NCBI GenBank assembly: GCA_030272155.1
Contig: CP126195.1
Span: 1,657,001-1,721,000, forward strand
DNA: 64,000 nucleotides
Direction of reading: 5' to 3'
Origin: Tetradesmus obliquus
Taxonomy: Eukaryota > Chlorophyta > Chlorophyceae > Sphaeropleales > Scenedesmaceae
Shown: positions 22,298 through 35,194 of the stretch, in pieces
Numbering within the stretch: position 1 is the stretch's first letter
How the letters are laid out: the number at the start of each line of letters is the position of its first letter
Translations under genes and position numbers: made by a program
Notes under the pieces: generated by a model
Seen by the model: only the letters and a program-made list of their open reading frames with translations
What the model was told of the DNA's origin: nothing
Database searches by the model: none

Positions 22298-23224
22298 CTG
22301 CATAGTGTCGGTGGGCTGCCACGCGCTCTCGACCCTGCTGCTGTGACCTGGCTGTTGGAAGCTTTGGAGACAGTCCTGTGCCAGGAAAGCAGCAGCTTCA
22401 TCCATCTTGTGGTGGGGGTGACAGCCAGCTCAGCCAACACAGCCCCCAGGGCTGCCAGCCAGTGCTGTGCAGCAGCACTCGAGGCACAGCATTTGCTGGG
22501 CCAAGAGGACCTGAGCAGCAGCCAGTGGGTGCAGCATTATGAGCGGCACAGCATCAACATTGGGAGACAGCAGAGGACTGCTAGTGAGCTCTCCGGGCAC
22601 TTGCAGTGGATGAGCTCGCAGCTGAACAAGGTGCTGCGTGCTGCTGACTTGCTGCAGCAGCGCGCTGCGATGGTCGGCAGTACTGTGCGGCTGCTGCTCG
22701 CCAGGCTTGGTGCGGATGCAGCTTGCAGTGGCACCGGCAGCAGCAGCAGCAGCAGTGCAGCAGCAGGGTCATCAGAGGAGCGTGATGTTCAGGAGAAGCT
22801 GCTGCTGCGTCTGCAGAAGCTGCGTGCTGCATTGCAGGCTCTAGAGAGCTTGCCTGCGCTTGCTCGGCGTTTGTTGCAAGTTGAGGGGCATTCAAGGGTT
22901 GCAGCGCTAACATATGAAGCCGCAGCTCGGAAGTTTGAGAGGGCTGGGATCAGCAGCAGCAGCAGCAGCAGCACCGGCATAAGCCCAGAGCGCCAGCTTG
23001 TGGCGTCGATGCTGGAATCGTTTGTAACAGTATGCAGAGCGACAGAGAAGGTATACGAGCAGCTGTTTGGGGCAGCTGGCCCTGCAGCTGCAGTTGAGCA
23101 GGCAGCAGCAGCAATGGGGCTGGGAGTGATATCTTGCTTGGGAGTATGGGAGCCATCAGAGCAGGAGGCGTTAGGGGTTGACAGCCCTCAAGATGCTGCA
23201 GCCAGTGGTTCTGCAGCACAGCTG

Positions 23225-23264
<40 letters not shown>

Positions 23265-23435
23265 CTGCTGGCGACAAAGGGGGTATAGGCAGCAGCGGCA
23301 AAAGCAGCAGCAGCAGCGTAGGGCATGCCGGAGCTCAGCTGCTGCTGCAGTGGGCAGCAGCACTGCAGAAGCAGGGCACACTTGCCATACTGAGCTTGGC
23401 AGCTGCTCTGGCGGGGCTTGCCGACCTGGATCCAG

Positions 23436-23470
<35 letters not shown>

Positions 23471-23571
23471 GCTGTGCCTGTGAGGAGTGCTGGTGGCCAG
23501 TGCTACAGCTTTGCTCGCTGCCATGTCACGCATTTGCAGCAGCACCTGGGCAGCCCGACGACAGCCGGCAG

Positions 23572-23602
<31 letters not shown>

Positions 23603-26600
23603 AGCAGCAGCCCGAGTAGCTCAGTCCTAACAGGCATCACAGCAATGGCGGAGGCATGCGATGAAGGCGGCAGCAGCAGCAGCACCTTTGCAGCAGCAGC
23701 TGATGAGTCCAAACACGAGGGTATGATTCATGAAGCGCTGTGGGGGCTGTTGTCAGAATTCAAACCCTCATTGACGCACGCCATGTGCGGCTCAATGATC
23801 CCTGCTGTTTGCCGCAGCTATGAGGCTTTTGAGCGGGCCGTGCTGGGCTGGCCGCCACAGCAGGCGTCATCAGCAGCAGCAGACATCGCTGCTGCAATGG
23901 AAGCGCAGCAGCAGCGCAAGGCAGCCAAAGGCAGCAGCAGCAGCAGTGCTGCACGATGCATCTGCGGGGCAGAGGGGCATTCATACATGTTGATCCAGGG
24001 GACAGGGGATACCAGCTTTTGGGGGCTGACGGGCATGCGAGGGCTAACAAGTATAGAGATTGATCAGCCAGTGGTGTGTGCAAGGCCCAGCTGTGTGGCA
24101 CGGGAGCTGCGCTGGCTGGCTTACTTAGGCAAGCCACATCAGCTGCAGCCACATCTGATGGGAGTGGCGTTGCAGGCTGTGCGCAGCGACTGGCTGGCGC
24201 TGCCTGCTGCTTACAGGTGCGTTTTGACGTACATTGCTGGCCGGTAGGATTATGGGAAGTGGTTAGCTTGTATTTCAACCCCTGCATGTGCGCAGCGACT
24301 GGCTGGTACTGCCTGCTGCCCTTATGTGCGTTTGGACGTACATTGCTGACCTGTAGGGTTTTGGAAAGTGGTTAGCTTGTATTTCAACCCCTGCATGTGC
24401 GCAGCGACTGGCTGGTGCTGCCTGCTGCTTACAGGTGCGTTGAACATCCATTGCTGGCCTGTAGGGTTTTGGACAGTGCTTAGCTAGCTTTTTGGCCTCA
24501 CCCTGTGCAATTTTCACTCGCCGTCATCCTCACGACATGTGTAATGGTGTGTGTTATGTTGGTGTGTAACGTGTGGCTGCTGCTTTTGTTGTGCAGGGAC
24601 CTGGTGCCTCCTTGCAAGAGTGATGGCGTTGGCGCAGACACACAGCAGCTGCAGCAGCTGTACGCGCGTGCGCTGCAGCTCTCGTTTTGCAAGGTGAGCA
24701 TCTCAGCCAAATAGTGCTGCTGGTGCGAGCAGTGTGTGCATGAGCCCATTGTCTTTTGTACTCTGTGTTGTAAGAAGCGCCTCAACCCAGCAGACGAGGC
24801 TTGTGCAGCAGCTACAACTGGTATGCGTGCGCAGCTCCCATAGTGCAGTGGAAGGCTAGCTTTGGAACATCTCATTTGCTGCTCTTTCTGTTGTGACACG
24901 TTCCAGTGGGCGGCTCATCTTCCGATGTGTGACACTAAAGCTCAGCCGATGTACAGCTGCAGCAGGGCCATACTCGTAGAGTATGCTGTTTGCACACGAC
25001 AGTTGCCACCAGCATGCTGTGCCCATCAACAGCGCAGTGATAGCTTTTGAAATGAGCTCTGTTACCAACAGCCTGAGGGGCTGCATCTGTTGCGCTACAA
25101 ATTGCTCTGCAGATGGGGCCTCTTGCTGTAGCGGGCTTGGTGCGCCGGCTGCTGCTGCTGGAGGCTGTGAAGCAGCCCGTACTGCACAGCTTCTTGAACC
25201 CGGCCTTCTGCTGTCATTGGCAGCAGCAGCAGCACTTAGACCTGGCGCGTGCATCTTGCAGCAGCAGCGTTGCCAACGGCACCTGCAGCGACACCACCAG
25301 CAGCAGCACTGGCACAGGCTGGCTTCCGCAGCTTGCAGCCACGCTGCTGCAGCCGCTGCTGCTGCCCAATGCATCAGAGGTGGAGTCTGCTTCTGCACGT
25401 CAGGTATCAAGCATCATCTGGGCTGACCGCAGCAGCCCTGTACCAGCAGCAGCAGCAGCACAGCAGCTCGATGGTGTGGCGCGGTATGCGCTGGTCTGCC
25501 TGGCTGACCCCGGCTGCCGCTACTCGCTGACCTGCTGGGTGCTGGCCTGGCATGCTGAGCTGGTGCAGCAGGGTGGCGATTACAGCAGCGCAGCAGAGCG
25601 GTGAGCGTCAGGGCCGCGTATATCCTGCAGTGTAACAGCTCAAGTAAACACAGATGCCGTGTTTGCACATGTTGCTGAATTTGCTGCTTTGTGAACGACA
25701 ATGGTGTTGGCTGCAGTTTCAGGCCAAAGCACAGCCACCCAGACTAGTAGTCTACATGCTGTAGAAATGCATGCTGCATTTGTGCGGCATGGTTGTTTTG
25801 CGCCATGTAATTTGAGTACCTTCGATTTGACTGCTTACAGGTAGAGGTGGCATACCAACACACATAGTGTACATGCCGTATGTGCATGCCTTTGAAATCC
25901 TTTTTTCGTGTCGGGCCGCGTGATGCTGCTTTCCACCTGCAGCGCTGCTGCTGCTAAGGCTGCCAGCGACCTGCTGGACGCTGAGCTGCTGAGCCACATC
26001 CGGCTGCCGAGTTGGTACTGCATTCTGCCAGCACTGCCACCTTCAGCAGGAGAGGTGCCAGCAGTAGCATCAGCTGGCAGCCCACAGGAGCAACAGCAGC
26101 AGCAGCAGCATGGCTGCAGGGCCAGCATCTGGTGGGCCAGCAGCAGCAGCAGCCGCAGCAGCACTGGCGCTGCCTACAGCAGCAGCAGCTGCTGCAGCAC
26201 GTTGCGTGGTGCTGGGCCCACCAACCAGCAGCTGCTGCAGGCAATGGAGCTTGCAGGAGAGGCGGCTGTGGGCAGCAGATCTTTGGGTGCAGCTGCTGCC
26301 TGTGACAGCTGTGGTGCTGCTGCCTGCCAGCAGGATGGTATGCAGCCTTACAGCTGCGCTGGCTGTGGCGTGGCACGCTACTGCAGCAGCAGCTGCGCAG
26401 CTGAGGACCGCAGCCAACATGCAGTGCATTGCAGGTGAGTGACATGCGGTGTTGACTGAGCGGACTTGCTCAGCGCTTCTGTTTTTGGGCAAGGCACTGC
26501 AGTCCTGTCCTGCCAGCCTTTTGAGAGCTGAAGGTACTGTGTGTCTGTGCGGTGTGCATGATGTTGGCAGCATGCACGTGTTGCTTTTAGAGCTGCGCAA

Positions 26601-26782
26601 CACGCTTTACGTGCCTGCATGCCGCAGCTGCTGCCACGCAGGTGCGATCCCCAACTCTTGGCGTGCTGATTTGCAGTGTGTATTGTTGCACTGCCTGTTG
26701 CCGCTGTGTCTGCATGCCATGCAGGAGGCTGCAGCGGCTGTCACAGCCAGGAGGTCCAAACAAGGACTGGTCGAGCTTGTAA
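18626..26782 (+). CDS. Large MYND zinc-finger protein, copy C (8 exons, 1954 aa)
   Basis: Exons: 18626-18704, 18908-19394, 19719-20312, 20647-24216, 24597-24693, 25113-25600, 25943-26434, 26725-26782. The sum is 5865 nt, an exact frame, and every intron sits at the same place and phase as in copy B. The first exon reads MASVIKDRLRQFLQISGEED. Exon 2 has ALKILEAEGIDL and GPAGLLSNTAAVDALQEVLP. Exon 4 (3570 nt) holds long Ser, Gln and Ala runs, SYEAFERAVLGWPPQ and the Cys motif RCICGAEGH ... CARPSCVARELR. Exon 6 has YALVCLADPGCRYSLTCWVL. Exon 7 ends in the MYND finger CDSCG ... CAGCGVARYCSSSC ... HAVHC. The tail RRLQRLSQPGGPNKDWSSL is on exon 8, stop TAA 26780-26782. It is divergent from copy B and probably arose by inverted duplication. 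Function unknown; MYND suggests protein-protein interaction. Confidence 0.87.
24181..24507. repeat. Three 109-bp tandem copies spanning exon 4 donor of MYND C
   Basis: GCGCAGCGACTGGCTGG starts at 24181 (in exon 4), 24290 and 24399, a constant 109-base period. The exon copy ends TTACAG|GTGCG at the real donor. The second copy has lost this (CTTATGTGCG). The third keeps TTACAGGTGCG, a perfect decoy donor inside intron 4. Confidence 0.9.
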
Positions 26783-27464
26783 GCCGCGGCAACCTCGGCA
26801 GCATGCAGCATGAGACGAGGTGGTGTATGAGCAGCAGTGGCTTATGTTTGTTTGGGTGCATGCGGCAAAGCCTTTGTCGATCTTGCAACATCACGTATGC
26901 ACGTATCCTGGATAATTGGTGACGTTAACCAATAGTCAGCGTTGGTGATGACATCTTGATGAGTGGTGAATGCTGTGAACATGCGTGGGCGGCTCCTGCC
27001 CCCACTGAGCTCAGTGGCCAGTGACTGGCCAGGAGTGGCAAGCGGTTTGCCTCACAGCTGCTGCATTCACAGCACCACAGCCAGAACCACTGCCTAAAAC
27101 AAATACAAACAGCCAAGTGTCGCCCAAAACAGCTGTCTCCTGGTGTTGTAAGCTTCCAGAATCGTGTGAACTGTCACCCCTGTGTGACAGTGTGACAGCT
27201 GGGTTCAAACATGGTCAAAGCCTGCTCCTTGAGTGCATTGCACGAGCTTGCCGCTGCTTCAATAACTCGCAAATTCTATAGACTTTTTGCGATGCGCATT
27301 ACTCGAGGTCAGATCGCACGAATGCTGCGTTTCTCTTGTTGTTGTTGTTGCGGTCTCGCTTTCGCCACAGCTTGTTTAGCTGTGTTTTAATCATCAACGT
27401 AATTCTAAAGTACACATCCAGTTTGTGTCCAGCAAAAAATAGACAAAGCCTGCACAACAGTACC
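26783..27464. other. Intergenic between MYND C and TON2-like gene
   Basis: Contains the 3' flank of MYND C, with a TGTAA (the usual green-algal polyadenylation signal) at 27147-27151, and the promoter of the next gene. No coding exon is supported. Confidence 0.5.
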
Positions 27465-30400
27465 ATGTCAGCAGCAGTTCTGTCGTTGCTGGAAGACGCA
27501 GCTAGCAACGTGCAGCAGCGACCACAAGATGACATCGGTACGGACACATAGTTTTGGAGCCTTCAGCATAAGGCAGCTGCTTGCCTTCTGCTCCACAGCA
27601 ACATCATTTTTGAACATACCTGCATCACTGATGCTGTGCCTGCAGAGCGGGAAGTGCTGGCACAGTTTCAGCAGCTGTGGGAGGCAACACAGGCAGGGCA
27701 AGGTTGCATACAGCAGCAGATACCACAGTTATTGCGACCGGTGAGCTGCCTGTCATCGCAACAGCTGTGCACCTGCACATGTAAGCTCTGCTTGGCAGCT
27801 CATGTTTGGCGCTTCGTCAACATGAGACCAGCATGCACTCCGGCACAGCTGTAAATTGTTGCGACTAACCACTGGTCCAGGCACAGCAACATCAATGGGA
27901 TGCATGCCATGCAGCTGGCAGCCACTGAGCGTCTCTGTGCCACTCCTGCAGGCACCGCAGCTAGGCAGCATCAAGGCTCTTGTGCAGGAACAGGCCATAA
28001 CGCAGCAGCAGCAGGTGCGGTGCAACAACCACAGCAGCGACAGCCGCACAGCAGGCGCAAAGGCAGCAGCAACGGGGCCAGAACATGCGCGCCCAGGTGT
28101 ACAGCCAGAGCAGGTTGATCATGAAGGCAGGAGGTCAAGCGCAGGAGTAATGCCTCTGGGTGCTACCCAGCTGCATACAGCATTGGAAACAGCAGCGGAT
28201 CTTGCAGTTGCACTGGCAGCAGATGCAGATGTTGGCTGCCACCAGTGCCTGCCTGCCAGTGCACATAGGGAAGCACAGTTGGATGTAATCTGCATGCTAT
28301 GGTACAGTAAAACCTCGAAGTAACGACACCACTGGGGACAGCCTAAAATGTTGTTACTATGTGTTTGTCGTTACTTCGCGACAGTTTTGCAGCAAATCGA
28401 GCACTTTGGGGACAGCCTGACGTGTCGTTACTATGCGAAAGTCGTTACTTCAAGTGTCGTTACTTCAAGGTTTTACTGTAGTGGCAGCTATTGACGTTGA
28501 GATGCAGCAGCAGGACTAACACTACAGATGGACGTCAGGTGGTGGCATGCTCTTCATCCAATGCTGCAGCATCGCGCGCATGCTCTGCCTGCACTCACGC
28601 AACGTGTACTGCATGTTCTGTCGCAATCTGTTGTGTACTGCCTGCAGCTGCAAGCACGCCAGCAGCTGGATGACGCTGCGCTGCAGGAGCTGGAGCTGAT
28701 GCTGGAGGAGGCTGCTGTGATGGGGCTGGGGCCAGGCGTGGACCCTGGGGAGCCCCGCATCAACTATGACTTGTTCACGCAGGTGGGCGGCAGGGCAGAT
28801 TCTGCAGGCAAGCCAGAGGATATCACAGGAGAGGCAGGCATGCAATGACAGGATTGCAGAAACGCAGTGCTAACACAGCAGCCGCAGGTTGCAGGAAACC
28901 GTGTGTTACTTTTGCATGCTTGGGGTTGTACGCTGCTGGATGCGTGCATGGTGTGAGTGCTCTGGCAAAGCAAACGCTCAGCACCCACTTGTGCCTCTGC
29001 TTGCTGCATACGCAGGTTGCAAGCGAGGCTGCTGCGCGGCTGGGCCCAGCTGTGTCAGCGCTCTTTAGCGCTGCCACATTCCTCAAGTTTGAGCGGGATG
29101 CTGCAGGGGCCATCAGCCTGCCACTGCTGCAGCAGTACCTGGCGCGGCGGGTGGCGAATGCGCGCTTGGTGAGTCCCGAGGGTGATGTAGCTGCATATAA
29201 AGGCGCCGCATGCAGAGTGTGCTTTTACAACGGCAGCGATCAGAATAGCCAAGAGCTGATAATAGCAGCAGCACAGAACATCTGCTGCATTTTGTTCTGC
29301 AGGTTTGCCTTGGCGTACCATGAGCATGCCTGCTTGCCCCAGTGCTGCATGCATGTTGGTTTCCCACCCCACTGCACAACATACTGTCTGCCTGCATGCC
29401 TGTCTGCCTGCCCGTTTTGCTCCTCAACAGCGGTTGCAGCTGGCTGCATATGACGAAGCAGGCACTGGCATGCTGGATGTGCAGCAGCTGCAGCGCTACC
29501 TGGCATCCGCTGTGGCATCAGCGCCACTGCTAGCTTGTGTGGAGGTGAGCAGCCTACACAGTAGTATTGTAAGCGGCCGCAGTGGCAGCAGCAGCAGCAG
29601 CTTGCACAAAATCAGCCGGTGCTGTGCGTATGTGCGGCTGCCTACCTGTTGCTTATTTGCTACAGAGAACAATGGCCGCCCTCCTCTCACCCACACGCCC
29701 TGCTGTTGCCTCTGCTTCCTGGGTCTGCAGCCGTCCTTCCTGCCAAACTACCTGCAGATTGCCTCACGCAAGCTGCTGCTGTTCCATGGCCGCCACAGCC
29801 GCCAGCAGCGGCGATCGCCAAACACCAGCAGCAGCAGCGGTGGGCTTGTTGTACGGCTGGGTGAGCTGGTGAACAGCCCTGTAATGGCTGAGCTGCAGGA
29901 GATGCTGCTGCTGGGGCCTGCCGCTGAGCAGGAGCGGGACCTGTACAACAACTGGTTCAGCTTGCAGGTGCGTGGCATGCGGCGGCTGGGGCCAGCAGGC
30001 AAGAGAGAGGTCTGTGTGTGGGGTAGTCACACAATTAGGCAAAGCGCAGATGAGTGAGAGAGTCCGTCAGTGTGCTAAAGCGCGGGAGAGAGGTCTGGTA
30101 CAGGGGTGGGCAAGCTATCACCCTAGAGTGAGTCATTTGCCCCTCTTTCAGCTCACGTATTGTGAGAACCCGAAAGCGCGAGAGAGAGGTCTGTTACAGG
30201 GGTGGGCAAGCTATCGCCCTAGAGCGAGTCACTTGCCCCTCTTTCAGCTCACATATCATGAGAACCCGATAGCAAGCCACAAGATGCAACCAAAGCGCGG
30301 CGGAACAACGTTTTCAGAGAGAGAGGTGAGAGAGGTCTGTTACAGGGGTGGGTAAGCTATTGCCCTAGAGCGAGTCACTTGCCCCACTTTCAGCTCACAT

Positions 30401-33400
30401 ATCATGAGAACCCGATAGCAAGCCACAAGATGCAACCAAAGTGAAACTCCAGAGGCATCTTGCAGCCCCTAGAGAGAGGTTCGTGTTTGTGTTTGTTACA
30501 CATGGGGGCCAGGCAATTCCAGCCTCTTGAACTGGCATATCATACCAGCCAGGTAGGGTTTCAAGTCCAACTCCGTCCCCCACCACCATCACGACGAACA
30601 GCAAGTCTGCAGCCTCACTGCCCGCCTGGCAAAATGACCACAATGCTGCAGCAGAACGGAGTGGTCGCCGCCAAGGAACAGCATGGCATGGCAAGCAAGC
30701 ATGCAAGCGCAGGGCATGATAAGGGATGCAAGCAACACTTACAGAGACCTGGCTGCAATACCACACTGCTGTTGCTGCATGACAAACACTAAGCTGCACT
30801 ACACGCAAGCAACAAGAAAACCACTCCTACCGCTGCAACTAGCTAAGCTGACCTACAAAAACAAAAAAAAACACTCCTGCCACTGACTACATGCAGCAAC
30901 TCCACTGCGTGGCTACACCGTCACCACAAGAATGGGCACCACCACCGCCCTAGGTAGCTGCCCGACCAACAATGCAGTTGACAACCGGCTGATGTGAGTG
31001 CAGCAATATGAATGCAAGCACATTGCTGCTCCCTACGCACAGCAGAGAACCAACCAAGTAGTATACAACGCCCACACAACCTTAATGGCAGGCAATCCAC
31101 TGGTCCAGCTGTTGTCCAGAGGTGTGCTGCAGGCACAGCTGCAGCACTGCTGAGTGAACAGCTGAGCACCTCCAGACACTGGCCAGCAGTCCAGCACGCT
31201 CAACAGTCATGGGGGGGTTGCCGTAATCGACCACACATTGGTGATCGACATTCGCAAGGGCACCGCAGCACACTCAAGCATTACCAGCACCTTGCCTTAT
31301 TCTGCTGTAGTCCTGCTGCTGGGGACCATGACGCAACCACAGGCGCCAGCATGTGCTGACGAGCGCCCAAAAACTAAACTATTGCTGAGCACGTCTTCCT
31401 CCGGTTGTAGCCAGCTGCCTGGGCGCCTACTGTGCGTAGCACGGCTGTCAACTGTGCGGTCTCTCGGGTGCGTAGGCGTAGCTGCGTATACAGGCCGTCA
31501 CGGCCTGCAGGACGCCACTCCTCTTATCTAGCATAGCTCCCAGCATTAAAAGAAGCTGCGCCAGACGGTCTTCAGACTCGCGGGCCGCAACTGGCTCAGC
31601 CGGGGCTGCGCCAGAGGGCAAAGCGAGCCAAGCCTTTTTATGCCTTTGCTCAGGGCGAGAGAGGAGAGGCTGGGAGAGGTGAGAGAGGTCTGTGTCAGAG
31701 CGTTTGAAGAGGCTTGAGAGAGAGGCTGAGAGAGGCTTGTTACAGGAGAAGGCAAGCTATCACCCGAGAGTGAGTCACTCGCCCTACTTTCAGCTCACAT
31801 ATCGTATGAACTCGATAGCAAGCCACAAGACGCCAGAGAGAGGCTTGTTACAGGAGAAGGCAAGCTATCACCCGAGAGTGAGTCACTCGCCCTACTTTCA
31901 GCTCACATATCGTATGAACTCGATAGCAAGCCACAAGACGCCACCAAAGAAAAGAAGAAGAAGAGGGGTTACACGGTGTGCACAGGCAACTACGTTGCAA
32001 CGAACACCCGAACATCCACCAAAGAAGAGAGAGAGAGAGGCTTGTTACAGGAAAACGTGTTACAGGCGTTGAAGAAGAAGAGGGGTTACAGGCGTTTGCG
32101 CTGTTTCCACTGCCGGCAGCAGCTCCTCCACCACAGCCGCCGAGCAGCAGCTGCCCCGGCCCCTCTGGGCTGGTGCAGCGCTGCAGACGAGGTGGCCGAG
32201 CGGTCTAAGGCGCACGGTTCAGGTCCGTGTCCGAAAGGGCGTGGGTTCGAACCCCACCCTCGTCAATGGACACGCTCAGCATGGCTGAGCATTACCCTGG
32301 CAGTTGTTTTGCTTGGTTGGTGTGTGGTGGGATTGAGTGGATGCTGCAGATCTGAAGGGGGCAGGCTGAAACCGGCGGCTGCAGGGGGAAAGGCAGTGCT
32401 GTGTCCCCGGAGGCGGCAACAGCAGTCTTTACTGTCTGCAAAGCACGACAATGCCAGTGGTGGTGGGGGTGTAGCTAAAAGGATGCCAGACTAAGCGATG
32501 GCTGTGGGCCATCGCACCAGAGTTTGCTGAAAGCTGCAGGCAGACCCTGCAGGCGTTCATATCATTTCCAGCAGTTGTGCCAACATCACACGAAGGTACC
32601 ATCACAGGCCGCATGGCAGGTAGAAGAGAGGGCAGCTTGTTACCTAATGTGAAGCTTGCAGAAGATGGTTTAAAACAGAGGGCATGTTCCTGTCAGCCGC
32701 CAAGCGACCCACTTGAGTGTCTAAGCAGGTGCAGGTTCAAACCCCACCTTCCACAAAAAAAAACCAGTCATTAGTGTGTGACTGGTGGTGCCTGATGTAT
32801 GTTGCGGCGGCTGGCAGCTGCAAGGCTGAGCGGCTGTACAGCTGGGGCACTTTGCTACTTCTCCAGCGCTTGCTATAGTGCAAGCGCATTGCGACTTAGC
32901 TCAGTGCCAGGCCAGCAAGTGCACAAGACATCACCGGGCCTGTCAGCACCCTGCTTCGTATGGCATATGATACACGGGATGCTGCACTGTGCTCTGCAGC
33001 CTCACTCCAACTCCCCAAGCTGCTGCACAGGGCATGTGCAAGCAGTAACTCTATCACCATTTGTGATGCGGGCGCAAGAAGGACAACTGTTGCTTACATC
33101 AAAATTGGCCTGATGTACACTGGCAACAGTGCTACTTTCTCTTCAGTGCTAACAGACTGGCGCTCTTTTTATGCTGCAGAGTGCGCAGCGCGTGCTGGCC
33201 ACCTTCACCTCCTGGGACCTGGACGGCAGCGGCACACTCAGCAAGCAGGAGTTCTCAGCCATCAGCCAGGTGAGTTGCCCGGTGGCTGCTGTGCACCGAT
33301 CGTCTATGAATGCACAAGTGCATAATCACTCATAGTATGGCACCTCTGCATATCGCATACCACCCTGAAAATTTGTCAATCGGCAAGCTTGGGACTCAAT

Positions 33401-35160
33401 CGGGCTCACTGTTGTGGTTGTGCACATGCAGGGTGCTATGACGGAGCTGTTCATATCGCGTGTGTTTGAGGAGCACGTCGCACCACAGCGAGGCGCAGCC
33501 TGGCCGCCGCAGCGCCCCCAGAAGCAGCAGCAGCAGCAGCACCCGCCATCGCCCAGCAGCAGCAGCCCCAGCAAGCTAGGCAGCCTGCCCAGCATCAATG
33601 CACGCAGTGGAGTTGGCGGCAGCAACAGCAGTGCTGCAGGCTCGCCGCCGCCGCCATACAGCAGCAGCTATGGCGCTGGCGGTGGCAGCAGCAGCACGGG
33701 GCCACCCATGTCGCCTTCTCAGCTGTCTTCTGCGGCTGCTACTGCTGGCACGGGCGGCAGCAGCAGCATCGGGCCAGCGGCCGGAGCTAGCAGGTACGTG
33801 ATTCGCGCTGTTGGAAGAGGAGTATCAGCAGCTGTGCCTGGCAGAGCGGGGGCAAGCTGTAGCAGGCGGGTTGCATCTCGGCGGTAGTGTGCAAGGTGGC
33901 CTCACAATGGTGCCAACCCGCAACCTACATTGATCTGCTGACCTCTGCCACTGCTCAGTATGTTACTTCCTTGTGCCGCCATCACTGTCGCCGCCGCCCT
34001 TGCAGTCCGCCGCAACGCAGCTGGCCGCCGCCGCTGCCTCCTAATGCCGCTGGGCCCCGTGACGAGATGGACCTGCTGGCCTTTGCCGACTTTGTGCTGG
34101 CCTGGGACCACCGCAACCACCCGGCGGCAGTCGGTTACTTCTTTAAGATCTTCAACATCCAGCACAAGGTGGGCCAACAGTGATTGCTTTATTTCAGGCC
34201 GTTTGCGTCGGCATGCGGCGTCACCAGGTGCAGTAGCCCAACGGATTGCAGCACGACTCGTGGGATCACTCTTGATGGTGCACAGCCTGCAAGTTGCCGT
34301 GCCCATGCAGTGTGCATGCTGCTCAAGGGCGATATCAACCAACTGCGCTCAATAGTATCAAATATGGTTCCTCCAAACTGGCATCCTGTGTGTGCTGCTG
34401 CACCATGCAGGGCTACCTCACGCTGGCCGACCTGTACACCTTCTTCCGCGAGGTGCACGGGCTGTGGGTGGCCATGGGCGAGTACGCAGACCTGGACGTG
34501 TACGACGTGCTGGACGAGGTGAGCGGTCCGGTGGGGCGGGGTACGCCACTGTGCACCCTTGCATACCACTGTATACTGCTGTGCAATACTGTATAGTAGC
34601 GTGGCGCATGTGGCTCGCCATGGTAGAGTTTGCAGACCTGAACGTGCACGACGTGCTGGACGAGGTGCGACCTGGCAGCTGCCTAGCGATCCTGTACATG
34701 GATGCATGCAGACCTGAACATGCACGACGTGCTGGACGAGGTACGACATGGCAGCTGCCTAGTGATCCTGTACATGCAGGCATGCAGACCTGAACGTGCA
34801 CGATGAGCTGGAAGAGGCGAGTGGTCGAGTTGACGGGGTACGTCACTCTACATGGTGTCACACTACTGTAGAGTGATGTACAGTAGTATGGCGCGCATGT
34901 AGGTGGCCATGGGGAGTAGACAGACCTGACATGTAAAGGTACCTTTACAAAGTGCTGAACGAGGTGTGGTGGCGTTGTGCGGCTGTGAAGTGTGACGCAG
35001 TCTTTCAGTCGACAGCAGCCGCTGCGTAGCGCGACAATAGCTGCACATGTCGAAGGGCTAGGTGGCGAGGCGTAGCAGGCGTGTGAAGCGATGCTGCAGG
35101 AATGAGGCAGCGCCTTCACATATGCTCTCTTTGCTGTTTGTGCTGCTGCTGCTGCTGCCG

Positions 35161-35194
<34 letters not shown>

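Noticed and set aside
30076..30440. CRISPR-like regular repeats
   Set aside because: Units are about 120 bp with diverged copies and no unique spacers of constant length; the genome is eukaryotic.
32690..32760. tRNA-like B-box (GGTTCAAACCCC) near 32732
   Set aside because: No acceptor stem, A-box or anticodon arm can be fitted; at most a decayed tRNA or SINE remnant.
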